64,000 bases of DNA from Bacteroidota bacterium. Lineage in GTDB: Bacteria > Bacteroidota > Ignavibacteria > Ignavibacteriales > Melioribacteraceae. The translations under genes and the position numbers were made by a program. The stretch is taken from NCBI GenBank assembly GCA_018829205.1, contig JAHJUE010000035.1:1-64000 (forward strand), read 5' to 3'. Position 1 is the first letter of the stretch. Each line of letters opens with the position of its first letter. Shown here in pieces: positions 44,801 to 53,326 of the stretch. The notes beneath the pieces are model-generated. The model saw only the letters and a list, made by a program, of their open reading frames with translations. It was not told where the DNA came from and did no database searches.

Positions 44801-45868
44801 GCCGATATTTCTAATTTCGTTTACATTAAAATGAATGTAGAAGATTCTTTTACCTGTTCGTTTTTCCTCTTCAACATTAAAAACTTTGGCTGAAAATACT
44901 TCCGCATCGTCGTTAATTAAATATACAGAATCGCTGCGTAAATTCTCTGTTTCAAAGCTTGTCTGCTTTGGTGGTTCTGCATAGGTTTTGTCTTCAACCT
45001 TTGCAACAGGTTTTTGATATGATTCTTTAGTATCATTTTGAGGAGTTTTATTAATTGGTTTTTCAAATACTTCTTCGTCACGATCGGCGTTCTGAATTTT
45101 AAGAAGCTGGTTATAAATACTTGTGAATTTTTTACTGTCGGCGAATTTATTTTTTAGTTCATTTGCTTTTTTAAGGGCGGGTCTAATCTGAAATAAATGA
45201 AGCATCGCTTCAAGATTTAGAAGTTCTACTTCATCATTTTCTTTTTTTACCCTGTCGCTTTCCAAAATTTTGTTTGAGACATAAAGAGCAAACCAATGAT
45301 CCTTAGTTTTTATTGCTTCCTGTCCCATTTCAAGGAGCACTGATACTTCTTTATCTTTAACTTTAATTTTTCCCCGTTCAATTTCCGAAGCGGTTTCATA
45401 CCATTTACGGGATTTTTTCCAATTTTCATTTCTATTATTATTAATTAAAAGAGCCAGTTCTAATGTTTTATGCCCCTCTTCAAACTTTCCCATTCCGGCA
45501 AGAGTGCGGGCTTTATTTATATAAGTAAACGCAAGGAAATCTTTCTGCTCGGAAATTGATTTATCAAAATCGTCAATAGCTCCTTCAAGAATAGACATTC
45601 TCATCAAAAGGTAACCGCGGTACATACGGGCTTTTGTAGCACCGCCGCTTAATTCAACGGCAAGATTCGCGTAATCCATTGCTTTGGCCGGGCTTCCATT
45701 TTCTAACAATGCCCATGCAAGACATAATGCCGCTTCACTATCATCGGGTTTTTGCTGAAAGGCGTTTTTAGCTGAGGTTAACGCCATTCTAAATCGGCCG
45801 TTCTTCAAATGATCGTTTGCGTCGGCAAGATGATCATGAGACATTGTATTAGATTGCTGATTTCTCAT
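41858..45868 (-). CDS. Giant TPR protein with three CbxX/CfxQ-type AAA modules
   Basis: 1,336 residues. A TPR region (about 8-265, ADANDHLKNGRFRMALTSAK and similar) precedes a beta-rich domain (about 310-440, YFRMENRSYPCRAVWYLNDY). Three tandem AAA modules of about 287 residues follow, each with GNPGTGKTT (near 542, 828 and 1115), a GG(I/T)LF(I/V)DEAY Walker B, and a PGMQSRFT-like sensor motif. All three sites look intact. CbxX/CfxQ (Rubisco activase-like) and EccA/SpoVK relatives normally have one or two such modules and remodel protein complexes. The substrate is unknown; the TPR end probably recruits it. It heads a - strand operon with the ABC exporter. Confidence 0.9.
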   Translation of the reverse strand: MRNQQSNTMSHDHLADANDHLKNGRFRMALTSAKNAFQQKPDDSEAALCLAWALLENGSPAKAMDYANLAVELSGGATKARMYRGYLLMRMSILEGAIDDFDKSISEQKDFLAFTYINKARTLAGMGKFEEGHKTLELALLINNNRNENWKKSRKWYETASEIERGKIKVKDKEVSVLLEMGQEAIKTKDHWFALYVSNKILESDRVKKENDEVELLNLEAMLHLFQIRPALKKANELKNKFADSKKFTSIYNQLLKIQNADRDEEVFEKPINKTPQNDTKESYQKPVAKVEDKTYAEPPKQTSFETENLRSDSVYLINDDAEVFSAKVFNVEEEKRTGKRIFYIHFNVNEIRNIGVEVIFNNPYFRMENRSYPCRAVWYLNDYEIASNDFGLNVENDWDSVIFAQTCGSNQNGFWQYGQGRVDLFVNNEMVCQKWFVLNDEAVKEEIKAPAPPPEIPKKDNKMEVVKTKEQIEKESSKADDPKAEKEKSLQELLEELDKFIGLNSVKKSMRDFVDYLNFMQERKKLGLKSSDGLAINAVFLGNPGTGKTTIARVVGDIFKAMKILPKGHIIEVDRSALVGQYVGETAQKTDKIIEDAMGGILFIDEAYTLVKEGGGGQDFGQEAVDILLKRMEDKKGQFVVIAAGYPDNMETFLSSNPGMKSRFTHFFNFEDYSPDELLQIIDMFLKKEEYKITDEAKNLLNKEFINLYRARDKTFGNGRLARKFFEDSKMQLSRRVIKLSDAEKTKEAMTTITAEDIKSILEKDKEKDVKLPINEEMLSEGLNALEKLTGLGSVKNDVRDMVKLARYYIEQGEDVKDKFTSHVLFLGNPGTGKTTVARIMGKIYAALGILPKGHLVETDRQGLVASHVGQTAIQTTQMIDKSIGGTLFVDEAYALVKEGSGGDFGKEAIDTLLKRMEDDRGKFIVIAAGYTNEMKAFIESNPGMQSRFTKSFTFEDYTPDELMEITDRILGGKEMKLEDEARSQLARYYNDIYRKRDKNFGNARIVRNLIDKAQQKMLLRLADIPQKGRTEEITKMMTLDDLRDQIMPKVEKQSYQAKGDPEKLEQYKKELYDLTGLDSVKRSVDKLISGLKVAQLRKERGLKVVEKSLHAVFMGNPGTGKTTVARLMSNLYKELGLIEKGHLVEVDRSELVAGYQGQTAIKTDKIIQQAIGGTLFIDEAYTLARGGNDFGQEAIDTLLKKMEDLRGQFICIVAGYPDDMKRFLDTNPGLQSRFSNYFLFEDYTPRQMLEISDQISNSSGYKLDEGALQLLLEMYTNLYEARDKNFGNARTARNILYKAISNQEERITNMYNLDDNALMTITFEDVEKVSENDY

Positions 45869-46068
45869 TTAATAATAGATTACTTTCAGAATTGAGGTTT
45901 ATAATACAAAAAATAAAAATAAATTACAGTCGTGAAAAAAATAATAAATTATTCTTAATAATCTAAATATGTTTTTCCTGCAAAGTTGTGCGATGAAATT
46001 AAGACTTTAAAAACTGTAACTATTATGAAAAACTATACGTCTAAACCTCACAACACAACGAGGAATCT

Positions 46069-46716
46069 ATGAAAACAAAAATAATATTTCTTCTTTTAAT
46101 ATTTATAATATCGCTTTCAGGATGCAGGTTTTGGGGTGTAAGAGGATCAGGAGATATTGAAAGTGAAAACAGAGATTTAGAAGTATTCGATGCTATTGAA
46201 GCATCTGGTGCGTTTAATATTGATGTCTCTGTAGGAGACGAACAAAGCATTATTATTACAGCAGACGATAATTTGCTTAAGTACATAGTTACAAAGGTAA
46301 GAGGCGGAAAATTAATTATTGATTCAAAAAGAAATCTGAATCCTAAAAAAGAGATATTAGTTAAAATAAAAGTAAAAGAACTGAACTATATTGAATCGAG
46401 CGGAGCTTGCGATTTCTATATTGACGGAATTAATAGTGAACATTTTAAGGTTAATGCCAGCGGCGCTAGCGATCTGACATTAAAAGGAAATTGTGACAAA
46501 TTTTATATTTCACTTTCCGGGGCGGGCAATGTTAAAGCACGTGATTTTATCGCAAAAAATGTTAAGGTTGATATTAGCGGCGCATCTGACGCGGATGTTT
46601 TTGCGTCGGAGTCATTGGACGCTGAAGTATCAGGTGTCGGGTCAGTGAATTATTACGGCAATCCGGATAAGGTATCAAGCGATATTTCCGGCGTTGGATC
46701 AATAAATAGAAAATAA
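46069..46716 (+). CDS. DUF2807 (head-GIN) lipoprotein
   Basis: 215 residues. A lipoprotein signal peptide ends with the lipobox LSGC (Cys at about 18). The rest is a repetitive right-handed beta structure of the head-GIN/putative auto-transporter adhesin family: FDAIEASGAFNIDVSVGD, YIESSGACDFYIDG, VNASGASDLTLKG, ISLSGAGNVKARDF, VDISGASDADVFA, EVSGVGSVNYYG and SDISGVGSI. These proteins are common in Bacteroidota envelopes; their function is not established. A good terminator follows at 46803. Confidence 0.92.
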   Translation: MKTKIIFLLLIFIISLSGCRFWGVRGSGDIESENRDLEVFDAIEASGAFNIDVSVGDEQSIIITADDNLLKYIVTKVRGGKLIIDSKRNLNPKKEILVKIKVKELNYIESSGACDFYIDGINSEHFKVNASGASDLTLKGNCDKFYISLSGAGNVKARDFIAKNVKVDISGASDADVFASESLDAEVSGVGSVNYYGNPDKVSSDISGVGSINRK

Positions 46717-46802
46717 TAGCAACGACTAATTTCTAAATTCGTACATTTTATGAATTTAGAAATTAGTAATCATGCAATTTTGCAATCTTTTAATATTTTT
46801 AT

Positions 46803-46843
46803 AGCGGGGAAGAATCCTTATAAATTCTTTTCCGCTTTTTTTT
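46803..46843 (+). terminator. Rho-independent terminator after the DUF2807 gene
   Basis: AGCGGGGAAGAAT pairs with ATTCTTTTCCGCT (about 12 bp with two G-U pairs) and is followed by a run of eight T residues. Confidence 0.8.
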
Positions 46844-46924
46844 GTTAATAAACTTTTCTTATAAGTATTTTGTTCTTATTTTTGATTTGAAAACATTTTG
46901 AATCTAATAATCGAAAGGGAATAA

Positions 46925-47416
46925 ATGTCAGATAAAATTCTTGTCGGAATAATTATGGGAAGCGACTCCGATTTACCCATTATGCAGAAAGCAGGAGATG
47001 TTTGCAAAGAATTCGGTGTAGGTTATGAAATGAAAATATTATCAGCTCACCGCACACCTGAAGAACATGCTATATATTCGAAATCGGCAAGCGGACGGGG
47101 ATTAAAAGTAATAATTGCCGCTGCCGGAATGGCAGCTCATTTGCCGGGTGTAACCGCGGCACAAACTATTTTGCCTGTTATTGGTGTGCCGATGAAGGGA
47201 AAAAGTTTTGAAGGAATGGACGCGCTTCTTTCTATTGTTCAAATGCCGCCGGGAATACCTGTCGCAACCGTTGCTGTCGACGGCGCAAAGAATGCCGCAA
47301 TTTTAGCTGTTCAAATTATTGCCACCGGAGATAAAGACCTTTCTAAAAAGCTTGATGAATATAAAAAGTCAATGGCAGAGGAATCTATTAAAAAAAATGA
47401 AAAGCTTAATTCGTAA
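46925..47416 (+). CDS. purE: N5-carboxyaminoimidazole ribonucleotide mutase PurE
   Basis: 163 residues of class I PurE. MGSDSDLPIMQKA forms the nucleotide-binding loop, LSAHRTPEEH contains the catalytic His, and AGMAAHLPGVTAAQTILPVIGVP completes the active site. It converts N5-CAIR to CAIR in purine biosynthesis. purK is not adjacent. Clear start (ATG after CGAAAGGGA). A terminator follows 20 nt after the stop. Confidence 0.97.
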   Translation: MSDKILVGIIMGSDSDLPIMQKAGDVCKEFGVGYEMKILSAHRTPEEHAIYSKSASGRGLKVIIAAAGMAAHLPGVTAAQTILPVIGVPMKGKSFEGMDALLSIVQMPPGIPVATVAVDGAKNAAILAVQIIATGDKDLSKKLDEYKKSMAEESIKKNEKLNS

Positions 47417-47436
47417 ATAGATTTTTAGTTAATACA

Positions 47437-47466
47437 AAAAAACCGGGTCTTTATCCGGTTTTTTTT
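47437..47466 (+). terminator. Rho-independent terminator after purE
   Basis: AAAAAACCGG (47437-47446), loop GTCTTTAT, CCGGTTTTTTTT (47455-47466). The remaining gap to 47728 is AT-rich with no further feature seen. Confidence 0.9.
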
Positions 47467-47728
47467 ATATAGTAGTAAAGTAAAAACATTATATGCCGGA
47501 AAATATTATAGTCTGAAATTATAGAATTGATATTGAAAATTCCTCGGCCGGCAAAACCATCATTATTATTAAGTGAATTTATTATAATAATTCTTAATTA
47601 TAGTCACTAATTATTACCCTAAACTTATTTACCGCTTACTCGTCAAACATAATTATCAAATGTAGTTAATTGGGCTTTTACGAAATATTTGTTCTTAAAA
47701 TAATTTATTAATATTTAGGGGAAGGAAT

Positions 47729-48808
47729 ATGAAACTAATTAGTACAAAGTCAGTAATTTCGTTCTTTTTATTTTTTATTTTTTCACTGCAATTAAACGCG
47801 CAGACCAATCTTCCGTTTCTAAGAGTCAGTCCTAAAGCAAAAGTTGTTCAGTATATTGAATTTGCAAGCATCGAAATCGATTACAGTCGTCCCGGAGTTA
47901 AAGGAAGAGAAATATGGGGAACGTTAGTCCCATACGGTTTAGCCCCTAATCCATTCGGAAACGGAAAACCTATGCCGTGGCGCGCGGGGGCAAATGAAAA
48001 TACGGTTTTCACATTAAGTCATGACGCAACAATTAATGGCCAAAAACTTTCTGCCGGAACTTACAGTCTTCATATGCTTGTGCACGAAGACGAATGGACA
48101 ATAATTTTTAATAAAGATCACAATGCATGGGGCAGTTTCTTTTATGAAGATAAAAATGATGTAATCAAATTTAAAGTTAAACCTTCTGAAGCTCCTTTTG
48201 AAGAATGGCTTGTTTACGGTTTTGATGATATAACACCTAATTCATGTAATGCATATCTCCATTGGGGTTCGGTTAAAGTTTCTTTTAAAGTTGAATTCGA
48301 CAGACATAAACTGGTTTTAGATACGTATAAAAATTTATTAACCGGCCTAGCCGGGTTTAATCAAGCGGCTTGGGCAGCAGCCGCAAATTATTGTTTAAAT
48401 AATAATGTGAATCTTGATGAAGGATTGTCATGGATTGAAAAAGCATTAGGTATGAACGGAGGAAATAATTTTGCCAATACTGCTACTAAATCCGGCTTCT
48501 TAAGACTAATGGGTAAAACTGCTGAAAGTGACAAACTAATCGCAGAATCAATTAGTACTTCTACGGAAGCGGAATTAAATATTTACGGATATCAATTAAT
48601 GAATCAAGGCCGAATTGATGAAGCAATTAAAATGTTCGAGCTCAATATTAAAAGATTCCCGGAATCATGGAATACATATGACAGTTTAGGCGAAGCTCTT
48701 AACAATAAAGGGGATAAGAAAGGAGCTAAAGAATTTTATGAAAAAGCTTATGAAATGGCTCCTGCAAATCAAAAGGGAAGAATCGAAGGTATATTAAAAA
48801 CATTGTAA
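47729..48808 (+). CDS. Exported DUF2911 protein with TPR-like C-terminus
   Basis: 359 residues. A signal peptide (1-24, ending in LNAQ) is followed by DUF2911 (about 30-190) with IEIDYSRPGVKGREIWGTL, PWRAGANENT and the family ending DITPNSCNAYLHWGSVKVSF. TPR-like repeats end the protein (about 215-355, YGYQLMNQGRIDEAIKMFEL, WNTYDSLGEALNNKGDKKGA). The DUF2911 function is unknown; it is abundant in Bacteroidota and probably periplasmic. GGGGAAGGAA precedes the ATG. Confidence 0.92.
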   Translation: MKLISTKSVISFFLFFIFSLQLNAQTNLPFLRVSPKAKVVQYIEFASIEIDYSRPGVKGREIWGTLVPYGLAPNPFGNGKPMPWRAGANENTVFTLSHDATINGQKLSAGTYSLHMLVHEDEWTIIFNKDHNAWGSFFYEDKNDVIKFKVKPSEAPFEEWLVYGFDDITPNSCNAYLHWGSVKVSFKVEFDRHKLVLDTYKNLLTGLAGFNQAAWAAAANYCLNNNVNLDEGLSWIEKALGMNGGNNFANTATKSGFLRLMGKTAESDKLIAESISTSTEAELNIYGYQLMNQGRIDEAIKMFELNIKRFPESWNTYDSLGEALNNKGDKKGAKEFYEKAYEMAPANQKGRIEGILKTL

Positions 48809-48824
48809 TTTTATAATTCCTATA

Positions 48825-48863
48825 AATTCACGGCGGATATTTGTTAAAATCCCGCCGTGAATT
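48825..48863. repeat. Perfect 12-bp inverted repeat
   Basis: AATTCACGGCGG (48825-48836) and CCGCCGTGAATT (48852-48863) form a perfect hairpin in the gap between the DUF2911 and PIG-L genes. No T run follows, so it is a weak terminator or an operator-like or processing hairpin. Confidence 0.65.
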
Positions 48864-48906
48864 ATATTAAAGTTTTCATTTAATTATTTTATACCGGAGA
48901 TTTAAC

Positions 48907-51393
48907 TTGAATAAAAATAATCCCTTCTTTAAAAATTCCGAAAAGTTTCTTTTTATTGTGTTTCTTTTTTTTATTACTCCGATTACTCTATTGCCGCAGA
49001 ATAAAATATTTTCCTCGTCAGAAATATATTTGGCAATTAAAAAATTGAATGTACTCGGCAGCGTACTCTATATTGCCGCTCATCCCGACGATGAAAACAA
49101 CGCGATACTTTCTTATATGTCAAAAGAGAAACTTGTGAGAACAGGATATTTATCCCTAACAAGAGGCGACGGAGGGCAGAACTTACTTGGGAGTGAAAAA
49201 GGAGATTTATTAGGTGTTATAAGAACACAGGAGCTATTAAGCGCAAGAAGAATTGACGGCGCAGAACAATTTTTTTCCCGCGCTATTGATTTCGGATTTT
49301 CCAAAACGCCTCAGGAAACTTTCAATAAATGGGACAGAAATTTAATTCTCGGAGATATTGTAAATGTAATAAGAGAATTTAAACCTGATATAATAATTAC
49401 AAGATTCAGCAATACCTTGGGCGGACACGGTCATCATCTGGCATCTGCGATTCTCGCAGAGGAAGCATTTTATGCCGCGGCTGACCCGAATATGTTTCCC
49501 GAACAGTTAAAAGAACTTTCTGTATGGAAAGCTAAAAGAATTGTGTGGGATTCATTTGTACCGGACCAAAATTCACTTCCGTTGGATATTGGTTTATTCA
49601 ATCCTGTAATTGGAAAATCATACAACGAAATTGCCGGCGAAAGCCGCACCATGCATAAAACTCAAGGTTTCGGAGTTGCATTATCCCGCGGTACTCAAAT
49701 TGTACAGTTTAATCATACTGCAGGCGACACCGCAAAGACTAATCTATTCGATGATATAGACTTAAGTTGGAATAGAATTAAATCCTCCGATAATATTCAA
49801 ATCCTTATTGATGAACTAATCTCAAACTATAATTATGATAAGCCTGAAAATAGTATAAAACTATTAACAAATTTATATAACCGGCTAAATGAATTAAAAA
49901 ATAATTATTGGGCATTTGTTAAAAAGAATGAAGTTAAAGAATTAATTAGAATGTGCGCGGGTTTATGGCTGGAAGCAATTGTTTGGCAGCCGGGAATTTC
50001 ACCCGGCCAAAATATCGATATCCGCTCAATGTTACTTAACAGATCCGATATTAATATTAGTTTAGAAAAAATAAAATTTACATACTCAAAAAATGATACA
50101 GTGATTAATAAAACATTAACGAAAAATATTCCTCTTCAAATAAAGTATACTATGTTGATTGATAAAAGAGCTCCATATTCTCAGCCCTTCTGGCTTGAAA
50201 AAAAGAATAACGGAAAAATATTTGATTTGTCTGAAATGAAGCAAACTGGTTTAGCCGAAAACGGGCCGGCAATTACAGGGAGTTTCTATCTGAAAATTGA
50301 AAATAATGTTTTTGAATTTAATGTGCCGGTAGTTTACAGATTTACAGATGCGGTAGAAGGCGAAAAATATAAACCATTCGTAATTAGACCAAAATTAAGT
50401 TTAAAGGTAGAACATCAGACATATGTTTTCCCCGACAATAATTTTCGAGAGATATCAATTCAAATAGAATCAAAAGAAAAAAATCTGACGGGAGTATTAG
50501 TTCCGGCAGCTCCGGAAGGATGGATAATAGAACCTGCGTCATACAATTATTCTTTGCTTGACGCGGGAGATGTAAATATATTTTCATTTAAGGTTACCCC
50601 GATTAATAACGCATTGGACGGTGAATTGGTATTTAAGGCAAAATCAACGGATGAAGAATTTACTCATCAAATAATAGAAATTGAATATCCGCATATTAAA
50701 AGTCAGACAGTTCTAATAAAAGCAAAAACAAAACTTGTTAAACTTAATATTAACGTCGATCCGAGAAAAATAGGATATATAATGGGATCGGGAGACGATG
50801 TTCCGGTTGCGTTAAGTCAGCTGGGTTATAATGTTGAGCTTTTAAGCGACCACGATTTGGACAACAAGGACTTGTCGAATTATGATGTAATTATAACCGG
50901 CGTAAGAGCTTTTAATGTTAGAGAAGATTTGGACAGACAGCAGAAACGGATTATGGAATTTACAGAAAACGGCGGTACATGGATTGTCCAGCATAATACT
51001 AGATTCGGTAAACAGGTTCAGCAGATTGGACCATATCCATTTCCTACCGCAGGCAGAGATAGAGTAGCTGAAGAAGATGCGGCAATTCAAATCCTAATAC
51101 CTGATCATAAAATATTTAACTATCCGAATAAAATTACTCAAAAAGATTTTGAAGGATGGGTACAGGAACGTGGTGTAAGTTTTGCAGATAACTGGGGCGG
51201 AAAACTCTTCCCTTTATTAAGCTGCAGCGATGCCGGTGAACCGGCAAAACTAGGCGGATTATTATACGCAAGGTATGGTAAAGGGGTATTTATATATACT
51301 TCTTATTCATGGTTCCGTCAATTGCCCGAAGGTGTTGAAGGCGCTTATAGAATGTTTGTAAATATTGTTTCATCAAAACAGAAGAGCAAATAA
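48907..51393 (+). CDS. Large secreted PIG-L family (LmbE-like) deacetylase
   Basis: 828 residues. A signal peptide (about 14-34) is followed by the PIG-L/LmbE domain with HPDDE at 59-63 and GHGHHLASAILAEEAF carrying further zinc histidines. These zinc hydrolases remove N-acetyl groups from GlcNAc-type sugars. The middle (about 290-600) is beta-rich, and the C-terminal 190 residues (LLSDHDLDNKDLSNYDVIITG onward) resemble a type-1 glutamine-amidotransferase-like or ThuA-like domain that ends such large homologues. The start is TTG at 48907 with GGAG 7 nt upstream; no in-frame ATG occurs before the signal peptide. Confidence 0.92.
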   Translation: MNKNNPFFKNSEKFLFIVFLFFITPITLLPQNKIFSSSEIYLAIKKLNVLGSVLYIAAHPDDENNAILSYMSKEKLVRTGYLSLTRGDGGQNLLGSEKGDLLGVIRTQELLSARRIDGAEQFFSRAIDFGFSKTPQETFNKWDRNLILGDIVNVIREFKPDIIITRFSNTLGGHGHHLASAILAEEAFYAAADPNMFPEQLKELSVWKAKRIVWDSFVPDQNSLPLDIGLFNPVIGKSYNEIAGESRTMHKTQGFGVALSRGTQIVQFNHTAGDTAKTNLFDDIDLSWNRIKSSDNIQILIDELISNYNYDKPENSIKLLTNLYNRLNELKNNYWAFVKKNEVKELIRMCAGLWLEAIVWQPGISPGQNIDIRSMLLNRSDINISLEKIKFTYSKNDTVINKTLTKNIPLQIKYTMLIDKRAPYSQPFWLEKKNNGKIFDLSEMKQTGLAENGPAITGSFYLKIENNVFEFNVPVVYRFTDAVEGEKYKPFVIRPKLSLKVEHQTYVFPDNNFREISIQIESKEKNLTGVLVPAAPEGWIIEPASYNYSLLDAGDVNIFSFKVTPINNALDGELVFKAKSTDEEFTHQIIEIEYPHIKSQTVLIKAKTKLVKLNINVDPRKIGYIMGSGDDVPVALSQLGYNVELLSDHDLDNKDLSNYDVIITGVRAFNVREDLDRQQKRIMEFTENGGTWIVQHNTRFGKQVQQIGPYPFPTAGRDRVAEEDAAIQILIPDHKIFNYPNKITQKDFEGWVQERGVSFADNWGGKLFPLLSCSDAGEPAKLGGLLYARYGKGVFIYTSYSWFRQLPEGVEGAYRMFVNIVSSKQKSK

Positions 51394-51510
51394 TATATTA
51401 GCAATAACCGCCGGAATTATTTTCTAAATGACTTATGGTTGTTATTTAATCTTAAATATGGTTTTCTTATTTTTGTTCTGTATATATTTTAAATAAACAT
51501 TGCCGGCATT

Positions 51511-52122
51511 ATGAAAAATATTTTATTCAAGATCCTTTTCCTGTTAATTATACAAATGAGCTTTTCGTGCACTCCTACCAAATTTCATATAAAAGAATTT
51601 ACCTCTCCTGAATTTAAGAAAGAAGTTATAAGAACTGTCGCCGTTTTTGATGTAAAAGGGGATGAACTCTCTAAATTTGATAAAAGGCAGATAACCGATA
51701 TGTTCTTTTCTAAAATAAAATATAATGAAGTCGCTCTTTTTGATTATTCTGATTTTTACAATGAAGAAAACAATGAATCATATTTAAGTTCATGGGATAT
51801 TTTCTGGAATAATTATCTTAATTCTAAAGAGGTTGACGCGGTAACATTATTTGAAATTTCGGAAAAGATAAAAACAAACGCTGTTCTGCAGATTGCAGTT
51901 GTTGATGTTGAGAAAATATTCGGTCAACATAGGAAAACTATTGGACAGACGACCGCGAATTTAAAACTTGCCCTCTTTTCCTTAAAAAGCGGAAAGCTTT
52001 TATGGGAAGCTGATGTTACAGGCACTCAAGCAAATGTGCACAGCGATCAAGTTATACCTAAACTTATTGAAGCCGTAAATGTTGCGATTATTAATATCGC
52101 GGATAAACTTCCTTTTAACTGA
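51511..52122 (+). CDS. Lipoprotein, LpoB/GNA1162-like
   Basis: 203 residues. A signal peptide with lipobox MSFSC (Cys at about 20) is followed by one alpha-beta domain: KEVIRTVAVFDVKGDELSKF, VDAVTLFEISEKIKTNAVLQ, TANLKLALFSLKSGKLLWEA and VIPKLIEAVNVAIINI. The strand pattern and LxWxA motif resemble small outer-membrane lipoproteins of the LpoB/GNA1162/CsgG-like group, which help to assemble envelope complexes. The assignment is by pattern only. It is monocistronic. Confidence 0.75.
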   Translation: MKNILFKILFLLIIQMSFSCTPTKFHIKEFTSPEFKKEVIRTVAVFDVKGDELSKFDKRQITDMFFSKIKYNEVALFDYSDFYNEENNESYLSSWDIFWNNYLNSKEVDAVTLFEISEKIKTNAVLQIAVVDVEKIFGQHRKTIGQTTANLKLALFSLKSGKLLWEADVTGTQANVHSDQVIPKLIEAVNVAIINIADKLPFN

Positions 52123-52306
52123 AATGTTTATCTGCCGCACTTAATGAAAATTATTGGTTTCTTTCTAAAAATATATTCCTATAATTTATATCATTTCAGC
52201 TTCTTAAAATTATATTCCGGTGTAAATATTTACTTTAGTATGCTTATTTTGATTTGTACATTAATAAGCATCAAAAAAATATTATTAATTATTGGAAAGG
52301 AGAGAC

Positions 52307-52834
52307 ATGGCCGCATATGAACCTGCTTTCGAAAAAATGATAATTAACGAAGGCGGATATAAACTTGTTAATATCCCCGGTGATTCGGGAGGACAAACAT
52401 TTGCCGGCATTGCCAGAAATTATCACGGTTCGTGGAAAGGATGGAATTATATTGACTCTAATGATTTGACAAATCCCAAATTAATTAATTCTGTAAAGTC
52501 CTTTTACAAATCTAAATTCTGGAATTTGATTAATGGCGATAAAATTAATAATCAGAAAATAGCCGAATTTATTTTTGATTTTGCCGTGAACGCGGGAGTA
52601 AGAACTTCTGCTAAAATTGCGCAAGGTATTATTAACGCTGAAATGGATGGAGTTATCGGTCCAAAAACCCTGGCTAAATTAAATAATTATGATTCTGAGA
52701 AATTTCTATTAAAATTTGCTTTAGCAAAGGTTTCCAGATACGCACAGATTTGTAACAAAAATAAAACTCAGTCAAAATTTCTGTTAGGATGGATTAACAG
52801 AACTATCAAAGAAATTGACCTTAATGTAATTTAG
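52307..52834 (+). CDS. GH108-type N-acetylmuramidase (lysozyme-like)
   Basis: 175 residues. The N-terminal catalytic domain has KMIINEGGYKLVNIPGDSGGQTFAGIA, where the Glu of EGGY is the expected catalytic acid, and a PG_binding_3-like C-terminus has DGVIGPKTLAKLN. Enzymes of this fold cleave the glycan strand of peptidoglycan and are common as phage endolysins and secretion-associated lysozymes. There is no signal peptide. No other phage gene lies nearby. An open frame extends to a TTG at 52292, but the ATG at 52307 follows AAAGGAGA and is chosen. The next gene starts 8 nt later. Confidence 0.87.
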   Translation: MAAYEPAFEKMIINEGGYKLVNIPGDSGGQTFAGIARNYHGSWKGWNYIDSNDLTNPKLINSVKSFYKSKFWNLINGDKINNQKIAEFIFDFAVNAGVRTSAKIAQGIINAEMDGVIGPKTLAKLNNYDSEKFLLKFALAKVSRYAQICNKNKTQSKFLLGWINRTIKEIDLNVI

Positions 52835-52842
52835 ATGAAATC

Positions 52843-53313
52843 ATGAGTGAAATACTAAGGAAAATGCAGTTTAAGAATAACCGGCAAATTCTTCTATTAA
52901 ATGCTCCGTCGGATTTTAATAATCATTTAAAGGAAATTTCTCAAATAACAAAAGTATATTCAAGATGTAAGAATGAAAGCGGTGATAAATTCGGCTTTAT
53001 TTTAATTTTTGTTCAAAGCAGTGTTGATGTTAAAAACTATATGGAATTAACGAAAAATAGTCTGGAGTCCGACTGTAATTTATGGTTTGCCTATCCCAAA
53101 AAATCATCAAAGAAATATAAAGCAGAAATTACAAGAGATTTAGGCTGGGAGTTTTTAGGCGAACTAGGATTTGAAGTTGTAAGATCGATTTCTATTGATG
53201 AAAATTGGACGGGACTGCGTTTCAGGCATTTAGATTACATAAAAAATATTACAAGAAATAATGAACGATTATTAAGCGTCAAGGAAAGTAAGAATAATAA
53301 AATTTCAAATTGA
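52843..53313 (+). CDS. DUF3052-like cytosolic protein
   Basis: 156 residues, soluble. The pattern LLNAPSDFNN..., CNLWFAYPKKSSKKYKAEIT, RDLGWEFLGELGFEVVRSIS and IDENWTGLRFRH matches the small DUF3052-type protein family seen in Actinobacteria and Bacteroidota, whose role is unknown. It begins 8 nt after the muramidase gene and is followed 13 nt later by the M24 peptidase gene, so the three may be one operon. Confidence 0.7.
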   Translation: MSEILRKMQFKNNRQILLLNAPSDFNNHLKEISQITKVYSRCKNESGDKFGFILIFVQSSVDVKNYMELTKNSLESDCNLWFAYPKKSSKKYKAEITRDLGWEFLGELGFEVVRSISIDENWTGLRFRHLDYIKNITRNNERLLSVKESKNNKISN

Positions 53314-53326
53314 AAATGGATGAACA

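Noticed and set aside
52307-52834. Prophage remnant indicated by the GH108 muramidase
   Set aside because: No holin or other phage gene is adjacent and the neighbours are ordinary cytoplasmic and envelope genes. Chromosomal GH108 enzymes also occur.
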